NCBI GenBank assembly: GCA_030141605.1
Contig: JAQGDQ010000003.1
Span: 887,501-951,500, forward strand
DNA: 64,000 nucleotides
Direction: 5' to 3'
Source of the DNA: Tubiluchus corallicola
Lineage: Eukaryota; Priapulida; Priapulimorpha; Priapulimorphida; Tubiluchidae
Shown here: piece by piece, positions 25,101 through 38,013 of the stretch
Layout: each line of letters starts with the position of its first letter
How positions within the stretch are numbered: the first letter of the stretch is position 1
Made by a program: the position numbers and the translations under genes
Notes under the pieces: generated by a model
Seen by the model: only the letters and a program-made list of their open reading frames with translations
The model's database searches: none
What the model was told of the DNA's origin: nothing

Positions 25101-28100
25101 ATGAGGAAATTTCATCATTAAACCACAAAGCAGTAAACCATACCGCCGTAACAACATTTTATGATCTGCCTTGTACTCATTTCCATACATACGATCTATA
25201 TCTCTATAAGATTATCTTATTTGTGTTTTTCAAAACTTAAGTTAAAGATAATTAAACTAACTCCATTTCCAACAGAATTAATTTCCATTAAATCATTGAA
25301 GTCAGCCATTGCTAAATCACCCTGTCCTTGAAGCAGATAGAATGTTGCTCGAAGGAGGAATGCTTCTGGTCGATGTGTAAATTCCCCGCCAGCTAATTCT
25401 TTCGAACACTCGTCAATAACGGTTTCATAATTGTTATTTTTTAACAATGCCCGTGCTTTTGCATAGCCGCTGCAAAGAAACAACAAGTGTAATGTAAAAA
25501 TATGTTAATGTGGAATTTAGCATTTTGCAAATAAATTTTTTCATTAGGCTACAATAAGAAAGAAATTCTCTTTACAAAAAACTTCAACTGTTATATTTAT
25601 AGTCACTATTATAATGCAAAGCTTTAAAGCCGTCTCCTTGTTTGTAACTTCTTGAAAAGAAGCTACACGCATAATAACATAAAGGTAATTAAGAAATGAA
25701 GCATTATACAGATGAAGATTGTTGAACAAAAACAAAGTTTTTCGGATACACTTCGGCAAATGAGATATTTATGGTGAAGTGAGTATTTTGAAATTACAGC
25801 CACTACCTACAAATGTACCTCATTACAAATAGATAAGTTGGCAAAATTAGCGACACTACAGGCCCAATCTATTATATCAGATTTTACTATGCTTATCTAG
25901 TATGCTGAAATCAGACTTAGTGGGCATTTAAGTTTATATATATATATATATTTGAAATATTTGATAACATTTATGAAACAACATATAACTCAAATAAGAC
26001 TAGTGATACACATGATATATAGTATACCTAAATTATAATTAACCATTTCTTTTAATCACTTTTTTCAATTATAACAGGAAAAATCGGAAGTATCAAACTT
26101 ACCTAATATTTTCTATATCACTATTATCTTTTTGCAGTACATCATTTGTAGTACTTATTACTGGATCTTCAGCAAAAGCAGAGAAATAAGATTTGACAAA
26201 TTGTTTGGAAGGCATCACTGACTGGCGGTTCTACAATGATATAAAAAGTTTATATTGCATGCTCTGTTACAAACAGACATAAAACCTATTTATTTGGTAG
26301 TGTCTGGTAATACATTTTTCTCAGTTTGCTGTTTCTAGCAGTTTACCTGATAAGCTTCCTTTGCTCTTTGTTTTCCTAAATCTTTGAGAACTCTGTCCGC
26401 CATAACCAGTGAATTAGCATTTTGAAAATCTTCCAAAATACATACTGCTGTGACATCTGAAACATATCGAAAAACATTTTATTTAGAACCTTCAGCACAA
26501 TAGAGTCTTTTCTACACAGCCTGTATGGTACATCAACACTGCTTTAAAAATATCTGTTTCCCTGGAATAAGATTCTACCTAAAGAAAAAGAGAAAAGACG
26601 AACTCAGACATCCATATTAACAAATAGTTTCCTTGAAGAATAGCTAGCATTTAAATGAATAAAACGTAAACTCTTTACTACAGACTTTAAGGTTTAAAGT
26701 AAGTATAAATAACAAGGTAACCTCAGTGTATGTTCAGCTTAAAGCGGGTTCTCAACCTCCAGTTTATAGGACGGACCCACAGGAGACTCCCTGCGTGAAT
26801 CCCTGGGAATGAGACCAAACGTATGTAGAGGTCAAATTATTATACTTTATAAGTGTAATAATACACTTTGACAATAAAATGTTTATGACAACCACAACAA
26901 ACAGAATTAAGACCGGTGATCCAGTTACTGAGCATTACTTGTCTTAACTATTGTGGTAATACTACCTCTTTTTAAGCAGCCAAAATGAAAATGTGCTTTA
27001 TAATGTCATTAAAAGTAACAATAGGAGATGGCATCAGCATGCCTGGACTCTGGAACCATACTAAACCATTTATTGCACAAACTGCATACTAAATGTACCT
27101 TCAAGACATTGATCCAGTCTATTAAGGTGTTCACAAGCCTTTGCACGCCGGAAGAGAGCCTTTGTGTAGCTATTGTTCATTTCAATGGCTTTATTACAAT
27201 CATCAATAACCTTCTCATAGCTTCTCTGTTAAAACACATAAAAAAGAAATTTATTCATTAAAATAGAATTTTTTTAGACTTCCTCTCTTAAACTGTTGAT
27301 AGACTAAACTGTTTTTTTTGACAACTAGGTTCAAATGAACAGTAATAGTATCACATGATTGTTGACAGCATAAGAACTTTAATAAATCATTTGGTATAGA
27401 ATTATTCTTAAAAACAACAGGAAGCAATGAAGGTAGTCTGAAATGACCGAAACTAACTGTATTACAAAAATGTAACATCAAACCGCATACAAAAATTGTT
27501 TTATTAAATAAATCTACATATTATATACATTATACAAAATTATCTACACGTTACAAAATATTGGCATTTACAAGAAGTGACAAAATAGTCAACGGCCACA
27601 GCGAATAATGAACTATTGTTAGAATTATGCTTTTTGTATTGCATATCAATCAATGTATGTCATATTTATTCTTCCACTTGCAATAAATGCTGACTAAATT
27701 CTTACCAGCTGTTCATGAGCTGCAGCTCGATTTTGATAGTAAGTTGCCAATTCAGCTTTCCGATCAGGTGGGCATAAATCTATTGCTTGGCTATAGCAAT
27801 CAATAGCTTTGTCAAACTTGCCACCTTTAAATAATTTGTTGCCTTTGTCTTTTGCTGCTTGTGCCTTAGCTTCTGGAAGCTGGTAAAAAACTGAAGGTTA
27901 ATTAAGACACAAATACCACAAGATCCACAATAAGTGCATCAAGGCATTTTTGGTTTAAGGAAAAAATAAAAAGTCAGCAGTAGATCATTGGTTACACAAA
28001 TTATTATACGGAAGTTCAAGTTTATTAATTTAATATAAGTAACTTAATGCTGAAAGATTTTAACTGATTTGACATCCATTACTGAAAATATCAATACAGT

Positions 28101-30844
28101 AAAAATCATAAAAGGATTCGAGGATGTTTTTAACGAATTCCAGTTTTATTCTTTTAATGTTTAACAACCATATATATATATACACATAGTCTTCAACATT
28201 AAGGAGAGAAACCACTACTAGCAAGTCTAGCTAGATACTGATAAGAAAGATAGGTGGTTTCAAGCAAACAGAAATAAATTAATCAGCAGAAATACAAATA
28301 AAACTCTTAAGATTTATTTATATGATTTAAGCAGCAATGATTTTTGCCTCTGAAACAATTCTCAAATCCTTTACATTACGTTCTACTAAAGTCTTGGTTA
28401 CGTTTACGTCGCGTTTTGCTGGAACCCATTATTGTTGTTAAAGGGGGAATATCATGAAAATCAAGTTAAACTTATTTTATAGTTGCCTTCCCCAGGAACA
28501 ACTTGGCGAAATTTTTTTAGCAGTATGTTGTCTAATTAATGAGTAATTAACTTTTTTGTATCTCACGGGAAACGCCATGGAGCTGCACTTACGCCTCTCA
28601 CGGTGAAAAAATTGAACTAGCGCAGCTCAGGCTGATGATGTAACAGAGTGTACACGCAGCCTGTTGTGATACTGTTATACACGACTGGGCTAAAAATAAA
28701 GCTGTTATTACTACATTACAGCATTTGACCACGGTTCGAATAGGTAGTCAGTTGATAGAAATGATTGTCGTTGCATTCGTTAACATACTTTCATCAAAAG
28801 CGATATATTTTACTACCGTCGAAAGTTATAGGTCCATTATATTATATTCTAATAGAGGTAAACAATCATTGCGCAAAAGTAGGCCTACAGCATATTGTGA
28901 AAATTCTGGCGGCATTAATTGAAAACATCGGCAGCAATACAAGCTGCAAAAGTGTGGGCCTTGGTAACAAAAGTTCTTTTCTTGTAAAACAAGTCCAATA
29001 TAGTAACTTCATTCTGCTAGAAGAATTAATGAATTTGTGAACACAGAGAAACTCACTGAAGCATAACTATAATGCCAGTGTGACAATTTTTAGTGACAGC
29101 TTCATTTTATCAGCCTTGACAAAAGATATGTGAACCCCATGGACACAGATACTATAACGTATTAGCTGTAATCCTATTGATTAAACATATATGATCATTT
29201 TTAACTTTGTTGTGTTTCAGTTATTTAAATCAGTAAGACTTTTAACACCAACCAGAACTTTAACCGTTGTTCATTAGCTTTTGTTTTTACACGATAACAT
29301 TATGTTGTGTTTATTTTTACACAGCAGTATTATTAAAATATTAGGATTAGATAAAATTCTTGTGGTCAGTTGGATTGAAATAAAAATTAATGATAATAAT
29401 ACATTTATTATTAATATAATTATTATCCACTTTTACAAAATAAAAAAACTAACGATATAATGTGGTTCAATGACAAAATAATTATTTATTGCATTACATA
29501 GTGTAATTGTTTTTTTTCTATTGAAATGGATACAATCTAGAGATGACTAAACTGCATCGATAAATTATGTGCTTGGGCTTGAAATGAAACAAAAAGGACA
29601 CTACAAAACACTGCGCCTGACTGAATCTCTCTGAAAGTGTAAGCACAATATTTTTAACACTAGAGTCTAGAGTTTATCATGTTCAAAATTCACGTTTCAA
29701 AGCAAACAGCGGACAAATTATCACACAGGTTGTAGAATCCAGGTTTTTAGATTGTACTTTCATTGCTTCAATAATTTTCTGTTGCTCATTGGAAACTAAA
29801 AGCTATTATATTTTGGTTTCGTATTTCGATACTTTCTGTCTGACTGCTGCATCCCATCTAATTGCTGAATCCTAGTGTAACACATTTTACGACCGTTTTT
29901 CAATAAGAGCAATCAAGACCGAAACCTAGCAAATCACACATTCAATTCGCAATACGCTAATCTTTACCGTGATACTGTCACAAATCACCAACTAAGTGGA
30001 TTATTCATTATTAGACATAAGACAAAAACATATGATGTTTCAAAGATTTTTTAAAAATATTTATAGATTTGCTGCTTTTTATGTTTGGAGGAATATTGTT
30101 CCATTGTAAGAGGGCTGTGAATTTAAGAAAATGTCTACCAAGATTTGTCTACAATAGGGTAAAAAAATATTCATTAAAACGTGTGCTATATTGTGTTTGG
30201 TTACGTAATACTGGACTAACGAAAGTAGTTGGAAACAAACCGAAATGTGTTTTGCACATATACATAGACAGGTTAAATAAAATCTTCTAAACTTAAAATA
30301 TTATTGTTTCAAAAGCAGCTGTTGTTGTCAGTTATTACGTAAACAAATGACACCATGTTCCATAATACAAAAATCAGGCAAACAGCCTTTGAATGACACA
30401 GTTTCGAAGGAGTGATCGACAAACAGGCTAACAATCTTTCTCCTGCGCAATTGTGGCATTAAAATCTAGGCCTATGGAAAATACACTTTTTAAGCACATA
30501 TTTGGTTTTGAGAAAAACTGGGCCTTATTAAGGTCCGCGCAATTAGAATTTGCACAATAGAGGCAAGCATATACAGTAATGAATGATCAAATTCCCTGGC
30601 AAAATAAAACACAAATTGTTTAATTTACCAGGAGTGTTTGCCCTTGGTCAGCAGCATCAGGCGCAGCTTCACGCACGTGCTCATCGACTGATGAAAGTTC
30701 CGCTCTCTGATGCGACTTCTTCCTTCTTGTAAAGTAGTAAAGGGCACCAGCTCCTACAACAACGGTAGCACCGACAGCAACTGCAATTTGCCATTTTGGC
30801 CAATGTTCATTCGAAATACTACCACTTTCACTGAATGGCGCCAT
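19177..30844 (-). CDS. TOMM70: TOM70, mitochondrial outer-membrane import receptor (complete)
   Basis: Tail-anchored-in-reverse TPR receptor that takes Hsp70/Hsp90-bound precursors, especially carrier proteins, at the mitochondrial surface. Twelve coding exons, read right to left: 30629-30844, 27706-27879, 27099-27225, 26347-26456, 26103-26230, 25262-25469, 24065-24199, 22862-23005, 22309-22389, 21975-22072, 21115-21237, 19177-19339. All phases fit and the product is 568 aa (human is about 608). The start is ATG at 30844-30842; an in-frame TAG at 30901-30899 rules out an earlier one. Residues about 18-36 form the membrane anchor (WQIAVAVGATVVVGAGALYY) followed by RRKK. Clamp residues for the EEVD tail are present: KDKGNKLF, YYQNRAAA, KALFRRAK. 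Later blocks DVYHHRGQ, NCAEGFALYGQ, LLQLQWKQD and HLYSLYEAAKAQ match human TOM70 as recalled. One donor is GTTAGT (exon 25262-25469); the rest are ordinary. Confidence 0.96.
20071..20744. mobile_element. MITE, family A copy 2, with terminal inverted repeats and TA duplication (TOMM70 intron)
   Basis: Left end CAGTAAGTCCTCGCTTAA and right end TTAAGCGAGGACTTACTG are exact inverted repeats, flanked by TA on both sides (20069-20070 and 20745-20746). At 674 bp with no intact reading frame it is non-autonomous. TA target and ends fit the Tc1/mariner/pogo superfamily. Confidence 0.88.
27880..30628 (-). other. First TOMM70 intron
   Basis: Separates the membrane-anchor exon from the first TPR exon. 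Apart from the family A fragment (28195-28445) it is AT-rich with no recognised coding or RNA feature. Confidence 0.75.
28195..28445. mobile_element. Fragment of family A, copy 3 (TOMM70 intron)
   Basis: Matches the right part of copies 1 and 2: GATAGGTGGTTTCAAGCAAA, ATGATTTAAGCAGCAATGAT, GCCTCTGAAAC and TTTTGCTGGAACCCATTA. The ends are lost. Confidence 0.7.
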
Positions 30845-31935
30845 ACTTGTCTCCAGTAGTCGTTTCTCCAGGCTTAACTTCTCGAGTTCGCCGGGCACCT
30901 AAACGTAAATTTGATTTAGCTTCGTTTTTTTGAATTCCTTCCCCAGAGCCATCTAGAAGAAACTTGAAATTAATTTTGTTTAATTTTTGTTGATGCCGGA
31001 AACAGGGAAAACAATTAAAGTTACTGATTTTTAAACAATTTTTTCACAAGTTTGAAAGAAAAGATTTCGAAGAAATGTGATATTAAAACACTGACAGCAT
31101 CGAAAAGTGTTTTCACCCTGACTTTCCCTTTGGAAGTCTCGCCCAAGCAGAGACGAGAAAAAAATAATATCTTAACTTTCCATATCTCTGGGCTAAAGCT
31201 ACAAAAAAACGAAAATTTAATGCGAACGTAATTTTTGAAAGTGATCGTAAACTTGTAATTAAGTATGTGAAAGAATTTAAAAGCAAAATTCATTAGGTTA
31301 ATTTGTACAATTAAATGAAATTATGGCAAGTAAACCTAAAAAAGCTAGAAATTACATATGTCAGGCAGCCAGACCTAGAGCATGCCTTTCTCATTCAGGA
31401 ATGAGAAATATCTGAAAAGTTGCCAATCATGCAACAGGTGCAATTGATAAAAGTGATTACAAAGCAGTTATATTACTTATACACTGTACCAAAAAAGTTG
31501 CTATATGTACCAAGTGTAAATATCATAAGCCCTACACTAATTAACCATTAAATTTTAATTAATAAAATTAGAAAATTAATACATCCTATAGTAAGATAAA
31601 TGACTTAACACTACTTTAAACAGCACTAGGCATGCAGACTTATTCCAGTGTTAACTGTAATACAAATTATAATTAATATGGCTTATTAAAGGCTTAATTG
31701 CTGTAAAAAATTTAATAGTTTTGAGATATGGTTCACAATTGTTTACCATCTTGCGATGATCACTGTATTACCCAATTGTTGACATTAAGCCTAAAGTACA
31801 CAGCTCACTGATATAAATTTTTTCTGCCAATTGTCAAACTGAGTTTTTTTGTAATAGTCCTGTAACTTTTGATTTGTACTACATATGTCTTGCTACATTT
31901 TTCTTAATTAATACTGTTTATTAAATGAGTTGACC

Positions 31936-33050
31936 AAGGCTGGCAAAACGGTGTGGTTTGATACAAAATTATGGTACAGTATGAAAAAACTCTTAAAAGT
32001 ATGGTACAAAATTACGGTAGGGCACGAAATAACGGTATTTTTTTGTACCTTTCTGTACCTCCATCGTAGCTTTCTGTACCATCTTACTCAGCTTCTTGTA
32101 ATGCTTGTGACGGCTTTTTTTGTTTTTTACTAAGTCCTAATTTTCACAGAGCTCACGTAAAAAACGGCTAGACTGGTTCACTTTGGGCGCAAAAGCGGCA
32201 AGTTGTTTAAAAGTGGCAGTTGTCGGTATCATGTAAATTACTTTACATTTATTGTTGTACTTATACAAATTTCATAGGTATATTGCTTACAACCATTGAC
32301 ACTTATTCGTATAATACCACTGCTGTAACTGCTATTTCTGAGATTTGTATAGGAATGTACTGCATGGCAAAAATGGCACACATAAAAATGACACAGTAAA
32401 AACCGACTTTCATCTGTGCCGTTTTTACCTCTTGTTCTTATTTCAAAAAATCTGCACAGTTTGAATGCAACATCTGAGTTAAAGATTTGCTTCACCAACA
32501 AAAGAAATTTGAAACATACTGACCTACTAACACGTTTAATTGTGCAGCCTGCTTGGTATAGTTCTAAATGTTTTACACACGACACTAAATTTGGATCATC
32601 ATTAAAAATTTGTCATTAGTGAACACGTAATTTAAGACAACCATTAAAAACTAGTTAGTGAACATAACTCGTCGTGTCTGCCACAAAATTATGTGAGAAA
32701 AGTAACCCAAAATAATTTTATATCTTGTGTGTAATTTCGTGTAAGTTTTGTAAGCTAAAATACGAGTAAATAGTATGGAAATTCAAACAGCAGTTCTGTT
32801 TTCGTAGTACCCATAATTGCATAACAATAACTGATAAACTTATCGTTTTGATAATTATTAACTTTTATGCCACACTTTATATTTTTATAGTAGATCCTAC
32901 ATGCACTTGGTACGGAATTACGGTACGATATTTTATCGTATTAGATGTTACAATTTTGATTTTGTAGGTACGCCACGGAATTATGGTACATTTTTTAAAG
33001 GTAAGAAGTACGTGTTTTTGCTTGCCGTACCGTACACCACTGTAGTTGAC
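31936..33050. repeat. Region with dispersed TACGGTA/GGTAC words, possible worn element
   Basis: ATTATGGTACA, ATTACGGTA and GTACGGAATTACGGTACG recur at both sides of this stretch, with related inverted words (CTTTCTGTACC). I could not define matching termini, so element status is tentative. Confidence 0.3.
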
Positions 33051-33360
33051 TCGTACATAGATTATTACCCCAATAGTTGACTTTAAGTTTATTTTTTCTA
33101 TCATCGTCACAATGTTGTAAAATTTTTACTACTGTGCTATATGTACAATAAAGTCAGACTCCTGCGAACCAAAATAATAAAATCAAGAACATCCAGTAAT
33201 AATTTATTGTAATAACATTTCAAGATTCGACCTTGCTCTTTCTTTTTAATATGGCCAATTATTGTAATTTAATGTTATGTATTCTGCAATTCTGTTTTAA
33301 CTTGTGTTTTTTTAATAACGAGACTTTTGTTAATTGGCCTGTACCGTCACCCCGAACTCG

Positions 33361-33484
33361 CCAGGAGAATACCTGCGTAATGTGAATAAAAAATTAACAT
33401 GCAATAGCTGCAGAAAAAAATGCCAGCAGAATACCTGCGTAATGTGAATAAAAAATTAACATGCAATAGCTGCAGAAAAAAATA
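33361..33484. repeat. Tandem duplication, two 62-bp units
   Basis: Unit CCAGGAGAATACCTGCGTAA... at 33361-33422 is repeated at 33423-33484 with very few differences (G to C at base 5). The lack of divergence points to a recent event. Confidence 0.95.
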
Positions 33485-35042
33485 ACTCATAACGCAGGTC
33501 ACATAAACTGGTACATTGAAAACAATATAAACGATTTTATCTATTTCGCATTCGCTCAACGATTACGCCTTCCAGATGTAGGTAAAAGTACTTTGCCAAT
33601 TTACCAGTGACTCTAGATTTTGCCAATACATTGCATTGAATAGATTTAGATTAAATTGCTGGTGCGTAAAAGTTTAGGAATTTCTAAGTTTGCTTGTCCA
33701 TAAGAAAATGGTAGCGTCGATGAGATTTGTATTAGGAAATTGCAGTTTCTACAGCAATTAGACTGGTAATTAGATGTATAAATTTAGGCTGAGTACTAAA
33801 CGGGCACTAATTTTATTCAATCGATCATGTGGTAAGTAAAAATCGTGTGCGTGGTGTTGTATTATTTAAATAAGCCGCGCACTGTCAATATGCATGTTGT
33901 ACTAGACTTTATAGTATTACTTGGTAATAGTAATACTAATTACTACTATAATTATGTAATTATATACTTAAGCCTAGGACTTAAAAAATCATGTGCAGAG
34001 AAGGTTATTTTTCGTTGTGGCATCACGGACATGATTGCATTATTTTGTCATTTGTAGGCAGAGAATTATTACTGACATTACTACTACTACTACTAGAGTG
34101 TTTGCATCAGTTCTTTTACTTTTAGTACTTTAGTTTTGGCAATGATGTTGCTGATTATAATATTTATATAACTTTTGTAAGTTTAGTTTAACTTACTATA
34201 CTCCATGCCCAAATGATTCCCAAATGCAGTTTACTGGGCAACCTAGTGAGCAAGACATTTACTTTTTTAATTTTACATTTACTTTACTATTAACTATAAA
34301 TAGTGACTCAAGTTAGGGACACCTAACATGATTGAATATATTTGCTCTGTTAAGTGAAATTTAAAGTTATGAATTGATGTTTTCTCGGCCACTTGCTGCA
34401 AAGAGTTTGCTCAGCCCTTCAGGTCTCTCAAATTTGTTCCACATTTTCTAAATTGTCACCATTTATGCGTTTTTGTATCAGAGTAGACATGCCACCTGAA
34501 ACTAAGCATCACTAGGTTTGTGTTTCTTCTGAGACTTCTATTATTATCATAATAAGGTTCTTAACATGTAATGTTCTTTTCCAATTGTTTGCAGTAGCAC
34601 AGCTAGAGCTTGTGGCATCTAGAGACCCCCTGGGTCACTACGCCTATAACAGTTATCGACGCACAATCCAAACAATGGTATTTGCCTACTGCACACACAC
34701 TATGCAAGTTTTTTAACACCTTTCTACTTTTCTGACAGAGTCAACTTTTTCAGGGCATTTGATCAAATTGCTGCTTGGGACAGACTGCCCTCCTAGTTGT
34801 GCCAATGATTGTTGTTTGTCAACATTGTAAAAAGATTCCATATTTGGAAATTTATGTCCATTTATGCAATATATGGATAGAGTTTTAGAGCAGCGTGGGC
34901 AACCTTTTGTTTTTAAATAATATAATCACCAACTTAGTTAAGAGGCTGACATTGGTACTGTGATTAGTTACAATTTAATTAAAAATAGTTTACTTTAAAA
35001 ATACAAATCCAAGATATTAAGTTGTATATTTTTAATTGGTAG

Positions 35043-38013
35043 GAATGTTGAAGAAAATACCAATACATGCCTGTCCAAGGAGATACAATCTTTACTGATG
35101 CATGCTTGGAGGGAGCATTGGTCTGAAGTACAATGGAGCATTCAGATAAAATCAGTTTTACCTAAAAATGTGAGCGGAGATGCCCACAATCTAGCACAAT
35201 GTATGTTGCAGCAGGGGCTAATTGGTCCCAGTCCTAATAAACTAATTTTTTCATATTTGCAAATAGTACTGAGCTCCAAACTGGTATCTTATGCTGCAGT
35301 ACTACAGGCAATCTCTAAGTTTAGTAGTCTCAATAAAACAAAGTGTGTCCAAGGTTTGCTAGAATTACTCAGTACGTTCATTGGTCGACTCAAATGCAGT
35401 GGTAATGCTGAGGAGTGCATGGCACTGTGCACAGCTTTAACACAAGTGGTAAAATGGACAGTGCAATGTTTGCATCACTCGGTAATACAAATGGCTGATG
35501 CCCAGAATTGTGCAGACTACTTATCCGTCATCACACTGGCTTGTGATTTCTTAACTGGAATCATTGATGATGCTTTCACTAGGTCCTTGTTTTACGTGGG
35601 ACAACTGGAGTGCAAAAACACTTGGACTGACATAGAAAATGTATTGGCTGATATTGCTAAGAGCATTCAGCATCAACTGTCAAGTTCCATAGACAAGGAA
35701 AAAATAAATTCTGTCAGTAGTGGGTTGAAAATTGCTGCCATTGCACCCAAATGGATTGGAAATGTTAATAATGATAGGCAACCGCTGTGCGACATAAGCA
35801 TCGCATTAGTGGTGGAAGCTGTGTTGAATCCAGCCGATGAAGTACAGTCATTTGATAAGCACATGGCTATGCTTGGTATATTAGAAAATTTACCTCGATC
35901 TCAACTATATTGTGAAATGATTAAAGCCAGTATTCAGGGTATTGTAAGTTCAGGCCAAACAAACAATGAGCTCAGGTGGAATGCTTTCACATTTATCAAA
36001 CTTCCTAACGTAATAGCTGAGCTGACAAAGAGTGGTGAATTTAGTGATGTGGTTGATGCATTGAATTCATTATTGAAATTCAGGCCTCTTTTGCATGCAG
36101 CTGAAGCTAAAACCAACTGTGATTGTGTAGAGGTGTTCACTAAAGAATTTGCAAAAGTAGGTATAGTTACTGAACAACATGTGAAAGATATTACTGAGAA
36201 GAGAACTGTTGATGAGCAAAAACCAAAAGCCAAGAAGGAGCAACCTGCCCTGAGTGCTGCTAATTCGAATCCTTCTCTTATTTTACGTGCTGAGTCAACA
36301 ATTACAAACATTCTTAGGACACTAGATGCAGAGTACTCTAAAAACCAAGAAGGTTTATTGGGAGTATTGTGTCAAATGTTATCAGGAAAAAGTTTTGAGT
36401 TGATCCTGGGTACTGCTGCAGCCAGTGGAAAATTGCAAGATTTTGTCGACAAATTAATGAAATTTAACGAAATTAGCAGGCAAGTGCAGGGGGAAAACCC
36501 TAAAGCAGCACAAATCAGAGCATTGCTATTTGACATATCATTCTTGATGTTGTGCCATGTATGTCAGCTGTATGGGACAAAGTTCATGGAACGTAGTGCA
36601 CCGGATAGTTTTTTCAAACTTTGGGCATCAAGATGCTTACCGCTGGAAGGAAAATATAAGTCGACGGATACTTCTCCAACTGCAGACAGCAACAAAGTTG
36701 AACTTCTGGTGCAGCAATTTCAGTCTGGAAGCGAGTTAAAACTGAGTCTTGTCAAGTGGAATGAAATGTGCATAAATGTACCTGCAGCTGTGCAGGAGGT
36801 ACTGTTTGCCTGGGAAGCTGCTAATGTTTCAGCAGAAAATGTGAAGAAACTGTTGGAGGTGATTCAGGGTCGTATGTGTTGTTTGTCTGTCTGTGTTTGT
36901 GCATGGTTGTGCAATCACGTTTATACTGCAAATCATGATGCTCGTCAGAAGTCAGTTCAGATGATTCAGCAGCTGCTGGTTCCGATGGCTAGTAGTGATC
37001 CGACTAACCAGAACTATAGCGAACGACATTCTTTGATGACAATGATTGTAAGACGTATGTTCCATCATATTCAGCCAACATTTAGTGCAAAAGCAAATTT
37101 CGAAATGCCACCATTATTAGGGAAAACAGCTGCTGCTGATATTTTGGCAGAAATCTTTTCAGGTTCCAGGATTCATGGTTGGATGCCACTAAAATCGGTT
37201 CCAACGTTAATGCGTATTTTAAGCATTGGTGGTTGTAACTGGTATGTTGCAACATTGGTAAGAGAACTTCTAAAGTTGTCACATCCTGACGATTTGTGGT
37301 CTGGTACAAGAGTTATTTTGCCTATGTTTATGGTGGACATGTGTGGATGTACGCTAAGCCTGATTCAACATACGATTCCAGAAATTTTGTTGAGCAAACA
37401 TAAACTAGATGTGGTCATTGATCCTCGTGGTCAAATACTAGCTAAACTACTCTTTTACTGCATCAGCTTTACTCTTGTTACTCAACAAAACAACCTTGGA
37501 CAAGATTTGTCAGAAAAGCAAGGCACTAAAGAGCATGATACTACTGTGATAGATATGGAGATGCCTGCTGATGGTGCCCGTCCTGCAAAGGTACCACGCC
37601 TTCTTGGCAATCATAGTTTGTCAGGTGACACACCTGTTGGGTTGATATGTGACAGCAAGGGACTTGAATCTCCCCCATTTGATATGGAAGATCCTGTGAA
37701 CAGGGCCTTGATCAACATGTTTAAATTGTTTAGAAGTTTGATATCAACTTGTTTAGTTTCACAGCAAACGTGGTTTATTTTTACATTTTTAGAAGAAATT
37801 GCATCATGTCGCTGTGAAACTTCTAATAAACTGTTACAGTTTATGCCAATTAGTCTGGTTTCTCAATTAATAAAGTGCTTTCCAAAAATGTTTGCTCCTG
37901 AGCTCATTGTTTTACTATGTGACAATTCATCTGCTCTTGGTCGTAAAATAACTACCAAAGTGTTATGTGAACATCAAGGCTTATTATGTGGTAGTGCTCA
38001 AAGTACTGTATGA
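35043..38013 (+). CDS. MED24: Mediator complex subunit 24 (MED24/TRAP100), main exon
   Basis: Tail-module subunit of the Mediator co-activator, which links activators to RNA polymerase II. From the first in-frame ATG (35098) to TGA (38011-38013) there are 971 codons with no interruption, close to the roughly 990 residues of human MED24. Matches to recalled human sequence run end to end: IGPSPNKLIFSYLQ, LKCSGNAEECMALC, NELRWNAFTFIKLPNV, CDCVEVFTKEF, SLILRAESTITNILRTLD, EGLLGVLCQMLSGKS, RALLFDISFLMLCHVCQ and the final LGRKITTKV. Codons just before ATG 35098 (SKEIQSLL) also look homologous. The frame is open back to 34999, with an acceptor-like TTGGTAG at 35042, so the true start probably lies in an unseen upstream exon. 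AATAAA occurs at 38191 and 38239. No introns are seen within the 2.9 kb, unlike the other genes here. Confidence 0.93.

Larger units (their letters stand above)
30845..35042. other. Divergent intergenic region TOMM70 / MED24
   Basis: About 4.2 kb between the two starts, so both promoters and any MED24 5' exon should be here. I see no recognisable coding segment. It holds a region of repeated GGTACAAAATTACGGTA-type words (31936-33050), a 62-bp tandem duplication (33361-33484) and a repeat-like piece at 34590-34660. No clear TATA or initiator could be assigned. Confidence 0.6.

Noticed and set aside
30845-30898. Upstream extension of TOM70 to a GTG codon at 30898
   Set aside because: An in-frame TAG directly precedes it and the ATG at 30844 gives the usual short head before the membrane anchor.
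34595-34677. A possible 5' exon of MED24 (TTTGCAG acceptor, open frame LELVASRDPLGHYAYNSYRR, ATG before GTATTT)
   Set aside because: Its phase does not fit the acceptor at 35042, and it fits 35079 only by treating a weak site as real. The words GTAGCACAGCTAGAGCTTGT and GGGTCACTACGCC look like a common dispersed repeat. Kept only as a lead.
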